Source of the DNA: Prosthecobacter debontii
GTDB lineage: Bacteria; Verrucomicrobiota; Verrucomicrobiia; Verrucomicrobiales; Akkermansiaceae
Direction: 5' to 3'
DNA: 38,030 nucleotides
Assembly: GCA_945869465.1 (NCBI GenBank)
Contig: CAMBPB010000025.1
Coordinates: forward strand, 1 to 38,030
The stretch's first letter is position 1. Each line of letters opens with the position of its first letter. The notes beneath the pieces are model-generated. The model was not told the origin of the DNA. It did no database searches and worked only from the letters and a program-made list of their open reading frames with translations. The position numbers were made by a program, and so were the translations under genes. Positions 29,263 to 38,030 of this stretch are shown piece after piece.

Positions 29263-31719
29263 CTAACCACCCTTCGGAAGTGGCAGGGAGCGCAGCGGCC
29301 GGGTGTCGTCGGGCATGGCCTCGAGCTTCGTGATCATCCCGGCCACCCGCTCGGCGTGTTTGGCCATGCTCTTTTCCTTGTGGGCGCGGATTTGTTTTTC
29401 CAGATCCCGCAGTTGCGGCAGCACGGCCTTGGCGGCCGCGCCGTAGGTCTCGAGGGTGTCAAGGCAGGCGGGGATGCGCGCGTGCTTGCCCCACTTGTCG
29501 ATGTCCATCACCTCGATGCACAGCGGCAGGCCTTCCTTGATGCGGTATTGGGCGAATAGATCGAGGCCGCGCAGACGCACGCCGCTGGCAAACATCTCGC
29601 CGCTGGGCGCCTGGTATTTGATCGAATCGTAAATGGCCGGCAGCAAGGGCGTGATCTGTTCGAAGTCCAATTGTTTGTAAACCGAGGTGACCGTGCCGCG
29701 GGCCCGGCCGTCGTCGTTTTTCAGCAGGCGTTCGCTAGCGGCGTAGAGTTTCTGCTGGTCCACGTCCTTGATGGACTTAGCGAACATCCCGGCCTTGCCC
29801 ATCGCGCCGCCCGGATAGAACAGCGCGTAACCGATGTAGCGCTGGGTGAACTCGCGCGGATCGCCGGGGTCGGACGCCACCGCCAGATCGAGCAGTTTGG
29901 CGGCGGACTTGCGGGCTGGATCGCCGATGGCCGACAAGGCGTAGGTCGCCTGGATGCGCAGCCAGACGTCACTGGACTTCAGCGTCTCGGTGAGGGCGGG
30001 CACCGCCGGGGCGGCCTTCATGTCGCCCAGCGCCACACAGGCGCCGTAGCGGGTGCTGGCTTCGTCGGCGGAGAGCATCTTGAGGACGGTTTGGACGGTG
30101 GCATCGTCCGCTTTTTTGGCGAGCACCTCGCTGGCCCGCGCGCGAACCGCCGGCGACCAACTGGTGAGGTCTTGGATGAGCGCCTCCTTGGATTTCGCCA
30201 GATAGGGAGTGAGGCCTTTTTCGGGCACCGAGAAACCGCGGCCGGCCTCGATGGTTGCGGCAAGCGCCGTGCCGGTGAGTTCGGTTTCCTTATGGCGGCC
30301 CTTGCCGGTCATGTAGAGTTTCTCGCCCGGCAGCAGATAGGCCAATAGATAAGCGCCGGTGCAGTCCCAGCTGCCATATTTGTCGCTCTTGTCGACACCT
30401 TGGTAAGGGAAGCTGCCGTCCCAGCGGCGGGCCAGATCATAATACCAGCGCATTTCATTGAGGAACGCCGAGGCGGCGGCCGGTCCCGCGCGGCCGGCAC
30501 CCAGCGCGCCCCATAGGTAACTGAAGTAGTTGCCGGTGTGGCCCATCTCGCGCTCGCCGTAGGAGGCGACGATCATGCGCGAGAAAAACGCCGCGCCATC
30601 GCCATGATTCTGGACATCGAACATCACGGCGGCGATGCCGTTCTTGCCGTTGCCGGCGTGGTTGTTGCCGGGGTTGTGGTCGCCGTAAGGAATGGTTCCC
30701 TTGTTGATATAGAATTCAAAGAACTTGGTGCCCTTCACGATGGCCTGGTCCACTTCCTGGTCCTTCACGCCGCACTTGGCAGCCAAGATCATCGACAACT
30801 GGCAGACGAGTCCCGCTTGGTTGATGGCACCGTAGCCGCCGAGCGGGCCGTGGTATTTTCCGCCGTTGTCTTCGGGCCAGGACATGCCGTGGCCCCAACT
30901 GCCCACCGCGCTCTGACCGCGGGCGATGGCGTTGGAGTAGGCCTGGATCGCCGGCAGCACGTCCTTGTCGCCGGTGGCCACACAGTATTCCGTTAGAAAC
31001 AGATTGCGATAGCCCCAATTCCAGCCGACCATGCCGCGGTCGGATTCATCAATTTTGAAATCCTTCGGGCCGACCTTGTGCGCCAGGTCGGCGACGAGCG
31101 GCAGGAATTTTTTATCGCCGGTGGCGAGCAAGGCCAGCGCGCCGATCTGGTCGGGGATGCCGGGGCCGATGTTTTTGGCGAGGTGGGCCGCTCCCAGTTC
31201 GACGATTTTGGCGGATTTTTCGCAACCTCCGTATGGCCATTGCGCGCCGTAACTGCCCATGACGCGCAACGGGACGGTGACGGAGAATTCCTTGCCTTTC
31301 CGCCACAACAGCAGGGGCAGCTTGCCGCCGGCCGCCTTGGTTTCGGCGGTGGTGATGGCATTGCCGAACGCCACCCGGGCGTCGCTGGCGAACTTCGCGC
31401 CGCCAACGCCGAGGATCACGTCGCCGATCTCGACGAGGCCGGCGGCGGGAGATCCCTTGTCCACCTTGGTCACGAGGATCTGGCGGGCCTCGGTGGTGAC
31501 CATCGACCACCCCCACATCGCTCCGCGCAATCCGGTCGGTCCGAGGTTCCAGTCCTGCTTGACCTCGAGTGATCCTCCCTGCGTGAGGTCCGGCACGGCC
31601 GGCATTTCTTTCGCTCCGTATAGAGGCCCGGTGATGGACAAGGCGGCTACCGCCCCCACCCGAAAAAGCCAACCAGCGGACCTCAACTGCGTTTTCGAGT
31701 CAGGATTTATGATTTGCAT
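29263..31719 (-). CDS. DUF6288 family protein with PDZ and HEAT-like repeats
   Basis: An 818-residue exported protein. The signal region is RSAGWLFRVGAVAALSITG. Residues about 40-150 form a PDZ-like domain (DWNLGPTGLRGAMWGWSMVT, ILVTKVDKGSPAAGLVEIGD). A helical toroid follows (HGMSWPEDNGGKYHGPLGGY, NHAGNGKNGIAAVMFD, SWDCTGAYLLAYLLPG), and HEAT-like repeats lie at about 520-620 (SPAVRARASEVLAKK, DEASTRYGACVALGDMKAAP). The order matches the DUF6288 family, common in Verrucomicrobiota and Planctomycetota, with no known reaction; a role in handling secreted glycans or proteins is a guess. The gene is on the same strand as its neighbours but gaps of 128 and 145 bases suggest separate promoters. 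Confidence 0.88.
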   Translation of the reverse strand: MQIINPDSKTQLRSAGWLFRVGAVAALSITGPLYGAKEMPAVPDLTQGGSLEVKQDWNLGPTGLRGAMWGWSMVTTEARQILVTKVDKGSPAAGLVEIGDVILGVGGAKFASDARVAFGNAITTAETKAAGGKLPLLLWRKGKEFSVTVPLRVMGSYGAQWPYGGCEKSAKIVELGAAHLAKNIGPGIPDQIGALALLATGDKKFLPLVADLAHKVGPKDFKIDESDRGMVGWNWGYRNLFLTEYCVATGDKDVLPAIQAYSNAIARGQSAVGSWGHGMSWPEDNGGKYHGPLGGYGAINQAGLVCQLSMILAAKCGVKDQEVDQAIVKGTKFFEFYINKGTIPYGDHNPGNNHAGNGKNGIAAVMFDVQNHGDGAAFFSRMIVASYGEREMGHTGNYFSYLWGALGAGRAGPAAASAFLNEMRWYYDLARRWDGSFPYQGVDKSDKYGSWDCTGAYLLAYLLPGEKLYMTGKGRHKETELTGTALAATIEAGRGFSVPEKGLTPYLAKSKEALIQDLTSWSPAVRARASEVLAKKADDATVQTVLKMLSADEASTRYGACVALGDMKAAPAVPALTETLKSSDVWLRIQATYALSAIGDPARKSAAKLLDLAVASDPGDPREFTQRYIGYALFYPGGAMGKAGMFAKSIKDVDQQKLYAASERLLKNDDGRARGTVTSVYKQLDFEQITPLLPAIYDSIKYQAPSGEMFASGVRLRGLDLFAQYRIKEGLPLCIEVMDIDKWGKHARIPACLDTLETYGAAAKAVLPQLRDLEKQIRAHKEKSMAKHAERVAGMITKLEAMPDDTRPLRSLPLPKGG

Positions 31720-31864
31720 GGGCTTCTTATGCCTGATTCAAAACCCGGCACAACCGCATTCAGCCGCACGATGATGCGAGGGGGAACCGGCCCGTCATCA
31801 ACGCGGCCAAGAATCATGCCGCCGTTGCTTGATATGATAGGTCGTGCAAGATCAGGGTGGGCGG

Positions 31865-34800
31865 CTAAAGCGTGGAGAGATATGCCAGCAGATCGCGCAA
31901 TTGTCGTTTGTTCATGAGCGCCTTAACGTCGGGCATCGGGCCGATCGGTTGGGTTTTTGAGCCGATTTCGGACAAGGCGTAGGCCTTTTCGCTGCCGTCG
32001 GTGTGCTTCACGGTGAGTCGCTCGGCCGTTTCCGCCATCAAGGTTCCGGTGACGTTGCGGCCATCTTTGAGCGTGAGGGTCACCAGACCGTAGCCGGGGA
32101 CAATTTTTGCCTGTGGATCGATCAGGGATTCAAGGAGGTATTCCGCCGATCGCCCTTTGCCGATTCCTTCGAGTGAGGGTCCGCTTTGTTGGTCCGCGTT
32201 CTTGAGCGCGTGACATTTGGAGCACGCCAGGGCGGCATTGTTGAGGAAAGTGTTCCGACCTCCCCTCGCGTTTCCTCCCTCAAGCGCGACGTTGTATTCC
32301 GCCAATGGCCCCTGTCTGGCCATCTCGGCGTTATATTCGTCCAACAGCGCGCGCAACGTCTCGTCGTTCTTCGCCATGCGCTGGGCAGCCTCGAGGATAT
32401 CCAATTGAACCGCGCGCGCGACGGTCCCGGCGATCAACTCTTTGACGAGGCCGCGCATCACGGGTTCGGGCTCGGGAACGCCTGCGAGCAGATTCATCGC
32501 GTTCTGAAACTCGCTGGGGCTTGGCGATTGCTTGAGTGTCTGCAGCAGGTAGGTTTTCACTTCCGTTACCCCCTGCTTGAGATCGAGCAACTCTCTTGCC
32601 GCGGTCTGTCGGACCAAGGCCGAATTTGCGGACAGGCACTTGATCGCCAGCTTCGCGAATTGTTGCGGATCCTGCCGCCGCATCCATCCCATCCACTCTT
32701 CGCGGACGGTCTCGTCGAGTTTATCATCCAGCACATGTTCGAGCGCCTGCGCCCGGCTTTCTTTGGTAAGCGGCATGTTTGAAAAAATCCCGATGGCCCG
32801 CTTCGCAACGGTGAGGTCCTGGTCCGCGGTTATCGCGCTGACCGTTTCCTGGCTGAATCCGTCTTCGAGAATCTTGCGGTCATGCGCGGGCACAGGGAAA
32901 TGGCGGCCATCGACGGGATCGAGGGTCGCGGACTTCGACCAAGACGACAGCATATCAAGACCGGCGATACGCAATTCGGGATTGTGTCTCACGTCTGCGA
33001 CAAACGCCACCATGCGTTTCACCGCGAGTGGTGTTCCCAACCGCCGGTTCGCGGCAAGTGCCCGGATGGCGATCGCGGTCGGCGCGGGAGTGTCGAGCTT
33101 CGCGGCAATCGCTTCGAGTGCGTCGGGGTGTTTGGTGAATCGGACGGTGTCGGCATCATCATAAATCCCGCGCACCGCGTCGCTGCGCACCAGTTCGGAC
33201 GCGTCGTTGAGGAACACCATCATCGCCCGCGTCGCGCCGCGTTTTCGGAGCGCCACGACGGCCGCGACGCGCATCGCCTCGGAAGAATGGCTGGAAATCC
33301 CGCGCAGTTCGTTCTCGGTGGCCACGCCGACGAGTCCGGCCACGCCGGCATGCCGCAACACGGGTATCTGGTTATCCGCCGCAACGAGCAAAGCCGTGAG
33401 CGCGCCGAACGCGCCGGGGCTCTTGAGTTTCCCGCAGGTGATGCCCGCGAAGAGTTGCACGCGGGACGAAGAATCGCTGAGCAACCGGGGGATGATGTGG
33501 TCCGGATCAAATCCAAGATCACCGGCCCAACGGGCGGCCTGGGCGCGGATCTCAGCGTCGCCACTGGCACAAAGCGCGGCGAGCAACTCCTTGTCCTTAT
33601 ACTTCAGTTGGCCAAGCGCCCACAAGCTGTGCAAGCGCCGAAACCGCTGCGTTTTTTCGTCGCGAGCGAGGGCCCGCAACGTTTGAATCTCCTCTCGCTC
33701 CACAAGTTCAAACTGCGCGGCCAGCCTGACCCGGCGATCCGGGTGATCGAGAAACGCGACACATTCCGCCACGCTCCGGGACGCCAGGCCCTTGGCGAGG
33801 ACCGTTTTTACCGCAATCGCATCGGCGCTTGCCGGTGCCGGGTCTTTCAACCTCCACAGACTGGCCAATCCGCCGCGGGGCTCCCACAGCGTGAAATAGA
33901 CCTCGCCATCCGGACCGACCGTGGACGACAGCACCTGCTGATTGAGACCTTGCACGAGCAGGTCCTCGCCCTCGCGCTTGAACGTGGCGCCATCCGGAAG
34001 CATCTTGATAGCCCGGATCGATCCAAGACCGCCGATCAGGAAGTGATCCTTGTATTTTCCACCGAGTGCCGTCCCCGGCTGGAAACAAAACGCGGCGGGG
34101 GCGTTCCAACTGTTTTCGATTGGAGGCAGGAAATGGGACGGCTGGCCCGCATGCAGAGGAAGCCACATCGTTTCGTCCAGCCACGGACTGTAAAGCCCGT
34201 CGGGGGCCGATCGGTAATAGCCGGTCAGCCGGCGATATTGGTAGTAGCAGCGCCAGCCCGAATCCGAGCCTTCGGGAAGATACACCAGGCGTTCTCTTTC
34301 CCCCTGAAAATCCGCGTCGTGATCGACCGCAAAAAGGTTGCCGTAGTCGTCGAAATCGAACGCCTGGCAATTGCGCAAGCCACTTGCAAAAACCTCGAAT
34401 TCGCTGCCATCCGGATTGCATCGCAGGATCGTGCCGGTGTGGGGATAGGCGAAGTGCCTGCCTTCGCGCGAGATCACATCCGTTCCGCGATCACCCATGC
34501 TCCAATAGATCTTGCCATCGAGTCCCCGCACCAAGCCGTGCAGGTCGTGGTTGCCGTAGCCAATGTGATTGGCGAACCCATGGGCGAGTATTTCCTTCTT
34601 GTCCGCACGTCCATCGCCGTTGGTGTCAGTGAGTTTCCACACGTCCGGGATGATCGTGGCATAGACGGACTTCCCCAGCGGCATCACGCTGTGCGCCACG
34701 CCGGTAACGGTATCGTTGAAACCCTCCGCGAATACGCTCGAGGCATCGAACGCTCCGTCGCCATCGGTGTCCTGCAAGGTGAGGATCTGTTCGCTGCGGA

Positions 34801-35194
34801 CCTTCAAATCCGCCGCGCCGATCTTCCCGTCGCCATTAAAATCGGCCAGCCGCTGAGACTTGACGATTTGCTCCGAGTAATTCTCCTCAATCCATTGTTT
34901 CTTGCGCGCCACGGAGGTGAATCCCATGTCCACCTCGTGGAGAAACTGCGATTTGAGAATGCTGATTTCCTCCACGTTGTAACGTGCAGTCTTCGTGACA
35001 TACACCGTGCCATCCGTCCCCACGCCAACGCCCAGAACACGCGCGTCGAGAAACTTCGGTGCCATCAGCGGTTCTGCCACCAAACCGTCGAGCCCCTCAA
35101 ATGGACCGTCCTTGGTGACAAGTGGGGCAGCGCAAACGGTTCCACCGGCCACAACGATGGGAAGGATTCGGACGACGAATATTGGGCACCTCAT
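31865..35194 (-). CDS. PVC-type haem-binding protein: beta-propeller, HEAT repeats and C-terminal cytochrome c
   Basis: An 1109-residue exported protein. After the signal (MRCPIFVVRILPIVVAGG) a six-bladed sugar-dehydrogenase-like propeller runs to about 460 (GVGVGTDGTVYVTKTARYN, YGNHDLHGLVRGLDGKIYWS, FASGLRNCQAFDFDDYGNLF). Three Asp-rich calcium-type loops (ADFNGDGKIG, QDTDGDGAFD, TDTNGDGRAD) sit in the first 200 residues. HEAT repeats fill about 490-900. The C-terminal domain has one haem site, CSKCHALK, and ends with the usual PDVKALMNKRQLRDLLAYLS. These 'membrane-bound dehydrogenase'-type proteins are thought to pass electrons in the periplasm; the substrate is unknown. The gene is alone on its strand, followed by the DUF6288 gene. 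Confidence 0.93.
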   Translation of the reverse strand: MRCPIFVVRILPIVVAGGTVCAAPLVTKDGPFEGLDGLVAEPLMAPKFLDARVLGVGVGTDGTVYVTKTARYNVEEISILKSQFLHEVDMGFTSVARKKQWIEENYSEQIVKSQRLADFNGDGKIGAADLKVRSEQILTLQDTDGDGAFDASSVFAEGFNDTVTGVAHSVMPLGKSVYATIIPDVWKLTDTNGDGRADKKEILAHGFANHIGYGNHDLHGLVRGLDGKIYWSMGDRGTDVISREGRHFAYPHTGTILRCNPDGSEFEVFASGLRNCQAFDFDDYGNLFAVDHDADFQGERERLVYLPEGSDSGWRCYYQYRRLTGYYRSAPDGLYSPWLDETMWLPLHAGQPSHFLPPIENSWNAPAAFCFQPGTALGGKYKDHFLIGGLGSIRAIKMLPDGATFKREGEDLLVQGLNQQVLSSTVGPDGEVYFTLWEPRGGLASLWRLKDPAPASADAIAVKTVLAKGLASRSVAECVAFLDHPDRRVRLAAQFELVEREEIQTLRALARDEKTQRFRRLHSLWALGQLKYKDKELLAALCASGDAEIRAQAARWAGDLGFDPDHIIPRLLSDSSSRVQLFAGITCGKLKSPGAFGALTALLVAADNQIPVLRHAGVAGLVGVATENELRGISSHSSEAMRVAAVVALRKRGATRAMMVFLNDASELVRSDAVRGIYDDADTVRFTKHPDALEAIAAKLDTPAPTAIAIRALAANRRLGTPLAVKRMVAFVADVRHNPELRIAGLDMLSSWSKSATLDPVDGRHFPVPAHDRKILEDGFSQETVSAITADQDLTVAKRAIGIFSNMPLTKESRAQALEHVLDDKLDETVREEWMGWMRRQDPQQFAKLAIKCLSANSALVRQTAARELLDLKQGVTEVKTYLLQTLKQSPSPSEFQNAMNLLAGVPEPEPVMRGLVKELIAGTVARAVQLDILEAAQRMAKNDETLRALLDEYNAEMARQGPLAEYNVALEGGNARGGRNTFLNNAALACSKCHALKNADQQSGPSLEGIGKGRSAEYLLESLIDPQAKIVPGYGLVTLTLKDGRNVTGTLMAETAERLTVKHTDGSEKAYALSEIGSKTQPIGPMPDVKALMNKRQLRDLLAYLSTL

Positions 35195-35260
35195 TGGGGT
35201 AATCTAATTGACGATTGGTTCTGGATTGCGGGCGGATCGCGAACCGCGGCGCGGCGGCGC

Positions 35261-35431
35261 TCAAAGACCCATCGCGGATTCGAGCACCTTGCGCATCATG
35301 GCTGCATCCGGGGTGATGCCGGTCCAGTATTGCACTCCGACGATGCCTTGGTTCATCCTGGGAGTGGGTGACTTGAGATTCGGGTGGTTCAACGCCTCGG
35401 CCTTTGAAATCAGAGTTTCCCGGTCTTCAGA
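35261..35431 (-). pseudogene. C-terminal remnant or short frame of unknown origin
   Basis: The minus strand encodes, after a stop and without a good start, SKAEALNHPNLKSP then RMNQGIVGVQYWTGITPDAA and MMRKVLESAMGL before a TGA at 35261. It overlaps the 3' end of the mutarotase-like gene in another frame. Composition is convincingly protein-like, so I take it as the tail of a lost or frameshifted gene; the family is not recognised. A frameshift in the neighbour that would add this tail is an alternative. Beyond it, 35195-35260 is the PVC gene leader. Confidence 0.35.
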
Positions 35432-36618
35432 AATTCATGCCGCACTGGTGCGGTGACGCGCTTGCCCGTGGTCGAGATGAACGTCACTTCGCCCGGTGCG
35501 AATTCGAGGGTCTTCACATTCTCGAATCCGGCGGGGATTTTCACCACGCCTTGGATGTAGTTCACTGCGGTCGGCTTCTCGGCGCTGAGCGCGACGGCTG
35601 TTTCCACGCCTTCCCTGGTGAGTACGTTTTCCTTCGCGGAAGCGGCCAGGCCATCGCCGAAAAGGGCGGTGACGTCTTCGAGCCCGAGACAGTTGTTGCG
35701 GCCATTCCATGGGTGGGCGTGACGGCCGTGATATTCCATCCAGAAAACCGTGCTGTTGAGAACCGCGGCATCCTTCAGTGAAAACCACACGTAGCCCGCA
35801 TCCGGATAGGTAGCGGCAGTCCATGCGGGGCCCTTGGTTTTCTCCCACGCTTCATTCACGAGCTGGATCAGGTCCGCATAACCGTAGCGCCCGGGCATGC
35901 GCGTGAGGTCGGCATCGGGCGCGTCTTTCCACGCCACCGGGACCTTGGTGAGATCCGTCCATTTCGCTCCGGGCAGCAGCGACTGATATTCGCGTTGTTT
36001 CGGATCGCTGAAGAGCGCAGGACAGGTCATGCCAAATCGGAACGCGCTCGTGGCGATGCGCACCGCACCTTCCTTTTCCGGCATTGCGAGCGTCGCGTGA
36101 TGGCCGAGCGGCACGCGCCCGGCGAAGCCCTCGAGAATATTCCGCGAATAGACCACGTTCTGCCCGGCGACGAGCGACAGTTCCTTCGTCACACGGCCTT
36201 TGCGCACCTTCGTGTCGATGCCGAGCGTGAGCGTCGTCACCTCGCCGGTTTTTTTTGTTCCGACGATATTCCACGCATCGCCCACGATCTCGCCGTGGGG
36301 CGGGTGTTTTTCGCCCGCGACCTCCTCGCGGTTTCCCCCGAATGGCATGCAAAAGAAGTCCCCGCGCAGGGTGACGAGCACGGGTGCCGGCATTTTCACC
36401 CGCTTCTCGTCCTGCCACGGGCTGATGTAATAGGGCCGCACCGGTTCCTCGCTGTCGCGGAAGAACGTCACCGGTGCCATGTGCGCGCCGAGTTTGGTCA
36501 CGGCCACTTCCACTTCCTTCGTCGAGAGCACCACGCTCGGCTGGGAATGGAAGGCCCGGGGGTTCGTGTCACCGGTTGCAGGCGCGGCTCCGGTGGAGGC
36601 GGCGAGGACGAGATGCAT
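35410..36618 (-). CDS. Putative aldose epimerase/galactose-mutarotase-like protein
   Basis: A 402-residue beta-rich protein. Segments such as TKLGAHMAPVTFFRDSEEPV, YYISPWQDE, GDFFCMPFGGN, HPPHGEIVGDAWNI and FWMEYHGRHAHPWNGRNNCL then GLEDV resemble the galactose-mutarotase superfold, with repeated His and a late acidic motif. In that superfamily the His and Glu act in ring opening of sugars; here the catalytic pair is not certain. Because the flanking genes are exported, it may be exported too: the start ATG 36618 gives only a short hydrophobic lead (MHLVLAASTGAAPA), and no better start is visible upstream. Sugar handling fits the ThuA gene next door. Confidence 0.6.
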   Translation of the reverse strand: MHLVLAASTGAAPATGDTNPRAFHSQPSVVLSTKEVEVAVTKLGAHMAPVTFFRDSEEPVRPYYISPWQDEKRVKMPAPVLVTLRGDFFCMPFGGNREEVAGEKHPPHGEIVGDAWNIVGTKKTGEVTTLTLGIDTKVRKGRVTKELSLVAGQNVVYSRNILEGFAGRVPLGHHATLAMPEKEGAVRIATSAFRFGMTCPALFSDPKQREYQSLLPGAKWTDLTKVPVAWKDAPDADLTRMPGRYGYADLIQLVNEAWEKTKGPAWTAATYPDAGYVWFSLKDAAVLNSTVFWMEYHGRHAHPWNGRNNCLGLEDVTALFGDGLAASAKENVLTREGVETAVALSAEKPTAVNYIQGVVKIPAGFENVKTLEFAPGEVTFISTTGKRVTAPVRHEFLKTGKL

Positions 36619-36712
36619 GCGGAGCGCTTTCCAAGGCGTGAGGTTGACGAGGGGTTTCAGTCCGGGGACGCTTCAACCCATCGTGTTCGTGCGGCGGCAG
36701 GGGACGAGGCAT

Positions 36713-37717
36713 TCACTGCCCCTTCGGCATGATGGGCGACTCGAAGCCAGCCAGGTCTGCGGGCTTCACGCCTTTGACGCAGCCTCCGAAGTTGAAGGTG
36801 CGTGGCTGATAGGGACCGATGAATGCGATGGCGAGGTCGGGAGTGATCTTTTCCTCCAGCCCGGCGGCCCACAAGATGCCGTTGACGAGCAGGCGGCGGT
36901 AAGAGGCATCCAGGATGTCTTCCGAAGCACCTTGGGTGCTGTGGAAAACCCGGCCCTTTTTGCCGGATTCGCCGGTGTATTCGCGGGTCCAGGTGCATGG
37001 CATGGCGGCTTTTTTGGAGTCCGGATCGGCCTTCGGATCCATCGAGACGAGTGGCTGGCTGTTGGCGAGCACGGTGAAATCGGCGGCGGCGATGCCGACA
37101 TAGCCGCCGGCTTGGCAGAATGCGTTGTCCGTCACGCCGCGGAGGATCGGGTGGATTTTCTGGACCGGGATCAACTGGATGCGCGTGCCTTGGCGGTGGT
37201 TGACGCCGTGGTGGCCCACCCAGGTATTGCCTAGAATCTGATGGCCGAAGCCCTTTTCATATCCGGCCACCGTGGAGTCGAAGGAATACTTCGCGCTCGG
37301 GGCGTTGGCCGGGATTTTGAACGCATGAGACGAGGTGCGCAGACCCACCACCGGGCCGCCACGGGCGAGGTAATCGGTGAGGTGGGCCATTTCTTCCGCC
37401 TTGGGATTGAGGAAACGCGCGAATATCACCAGCAGGTCGGCCTCCTTTAGCGCCTCGATGCCGGGCAAATTCGAGGCGCCCGCTTCGATGTGGCCGTTGG
37501 CATCCACGCCGAACACCACGGTGCATTTGAAGCCGTGCGACTGCGCGAGGATCCGGGCGAGCGCCGGGCAGGTTTCCTCGCTGCGGTATTCATGATCGGA
37601 TGCGACGAACACGATGTGTTTCCCCTGGCCCGCACCGCTCCCGGCCGGATAAACGATGGGCGAGGCAAACACCGGCGTGGCAAGACCGGCAAGAACGAGC
37701 AATTGGTGGAACTTCAT
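36713..37717 (-). CDS. Exported ThuA-domain protein
   Basis: A 334-residue protein with signal peptide MKFHQLLVLAGLATPVFA. The ThuA domain starts KHIVFVASDHEYRSEETCPA and continues with DLLVIFARFLNPKAEEMAHL, RGGPVVGLRTSSHAF, GHQILGNTWVGHHG and HPILRGVTDNAFC. ThuA is a class I glutamine amidotransferase-like fold, named for trehalose utilisation in Sinorhizobium; the Cys-His dyad of true amidotransferases is altered in most members. The HPI-R-G motif and the final WAAGLEEK fit well. The reaction is unknown; periplasmic sugar-related work is inferred from family and neighbours. The mutarotase-like gene follows after 94 bases. Confidence 0.88.
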   Translation of the reverse strand: MKFHQLLVLAGLATPVFASPIVYPAGSGAGQGKHIVFVASDHEYRSEETCPALARILAQSHGFKCTVVFGVDANGHIEAGASNLPGIEALKEADLLVIFARFLNPKAEEMAHLTDYLARGGPVVGLRTSSHAFKIPANAPSAKYSFDSTVAGYEKGFGHQILGNTWVGHHGVNHRQGTRIQLIPVQKIHPILRGVTDNAFCQAGGYVGIAAADFTVLANSQPLVSMDPKADPDSKKAAMPCTWTREYTGESGKKGRVFHSTQGASEDILDASYRRLLVNGILWAAGLEEKITPDLAIAFIGPYQPRTFNFGGCVKGVKPADLAGFESPIMPKGQ

Positions 37718-37817
37718 GGGCTAAGCAAAGCAGCGCCACCGCGACTGGCAATGCAAAAGCGGTTTCACCAATTCTAGTTCCATCATCTTGAAATTCCAGC
37801 CCCCCGCCCTCGTTTCT

Positions 37818-37867
37818 AATTTTACAAAATGCCAAATTTTACAAAAAAGCCAATTTTATAAAAAGTC
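37818..37867. repeat. Three AT-rich ~17-bp direct repeats
   Basis: AATTTTACAAAATGCC (37818), AATTTTACAAAAAAGCC (37835) and AATTTTATAAAAAGTC (37852) are spaced 17 bases apart and stand out against the GC-rich surroundings. The second repeat's CAAAAAAGCC can pair with GGCTTTTTG at 37869-37877. The array lies between divergent ThuA and the transposase-like gene and may be an operator, a promoter or part of a mobile element. Confidence 0.75.
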
Positions 37868-37924
37868 AGGCTTTTTGTCAGAATCTTCTTGCCGCTCCGG
37901 TTTTGGCGGGTAATCTTCCCCGCC

Positions 37925-38030
37925 ATGAGCAGCATGAGCCGCAACAACCGCAGGCGATGGATTGTGCCATGGCAGAATTCGACCACGAAACCTGCGATCT
38001 ACCACTGCATCTCGCGGGTGGTGGGGCGGG
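37925..38030 (+). CDS. 5' end of a REP-associated (Y1/IS200-like) tyrosine transposase, cut by the window
   Basis: The frame from ATG 37925 (or ATG 37934) reads RRRWIVPWQNSTTKPAIYHC then ISRVVGR and leaves the window. The pattern 'K-P-[AG]-x-YH-x-[IT]-[ST]-R-x-V-x-[RG]-R' is the opening of Y1-type transposases of the RAYT group, which move or maintain REP palindromes; the catalytic HxH and Tyr lie beyond the edge. The REP-like cluster at 12.9 kb could be its target. It follows the AT-rich repeats and starts without a clear Shine-Dalgarno. Confidence 0.65.
   Translation, partial: MSSMSRNNRRRWIVPWQNSTTKPAIYHCISRVVGR

Overview
The window looks like a chromosomal segment of a Verrucomicrobiota bacterium, most likely near Verrucomicrobiales. 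DNA is GC-rich, most starts lack a clear Shine-Dalgarno sequence, and several families are typical of the PVC group: DUF1592/DUF1588 cytochrome-type proteins, DUF1552, DUF6288, a PVC-type haem-binding propeller/HEAT protein and ThuA. This assignment rests on family content and style; no rRNA marker is present.

Layout. 1-2.4 kb: the end of a terpenoid-cyclase-like protein, then a STAS protein and a membrane GAF/SpoIIE phosphatase that form a likely partner-switch pair. 2.5-3.6 kb: gapA, convergent with the phosphatase across a bidirectional terminator. 3.7-6.0 kb: a worn region with a BrnT-like/CopG toxin-antitoxin pair, a VanZ-like gene 2 bp behind it, an RbsD/FucU-family gene, and several pieces of what look like dead genes. 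6.0-18.6 kb: mostly housekeeping genes (Tat-exported metallophosphoesterase, xseA, acnA, LysE-type exporter, L,D-transpeptidase, dGTPase-like HD protein, DUF4407 membrane coiled-coil protein, rlmN). 18.7-24.8 kb: a large TerB-like/FHA-like/ABCG-type transporter divergent from ftsH. 25.4-37.7 kb: an all-minus block of exported proteins (DUF1552-DUF1592 pair, DUF6288, PVC haem protein, mutarotase-like protein, ThuA), probably for polysaccharide or sugar use with periplasmic redox chemistry. 37.8-38.0 kb: AT-rich direct repeats, then the start of a REP-associated-type tyrosine transposase cut by the window end.

Points worth a second look. FtsH carries two tandem copies of its periplasmic domain. 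A 1186-residue protein joins TerB-like, FHA-like and ABCG modules. acnA contains an in-frame GATGGC-type microsatellite coding for six Gly-Asp units, and a 13-bp direct repeat sits just upstream of its start. REP-like palindromes at 12.9 kb may relate to the transposase at the right edge. A terminator-shaped hairpin lies in the dgt leader. Short remnants at 3.8, 5.1, 5.8, 17.4, 25.2 and 35.3 kb suggest repeated gene loss. I see no CRISPR array, tRNA, rRNA or prophage, and I cannot claim a clearly new multi-gene system.
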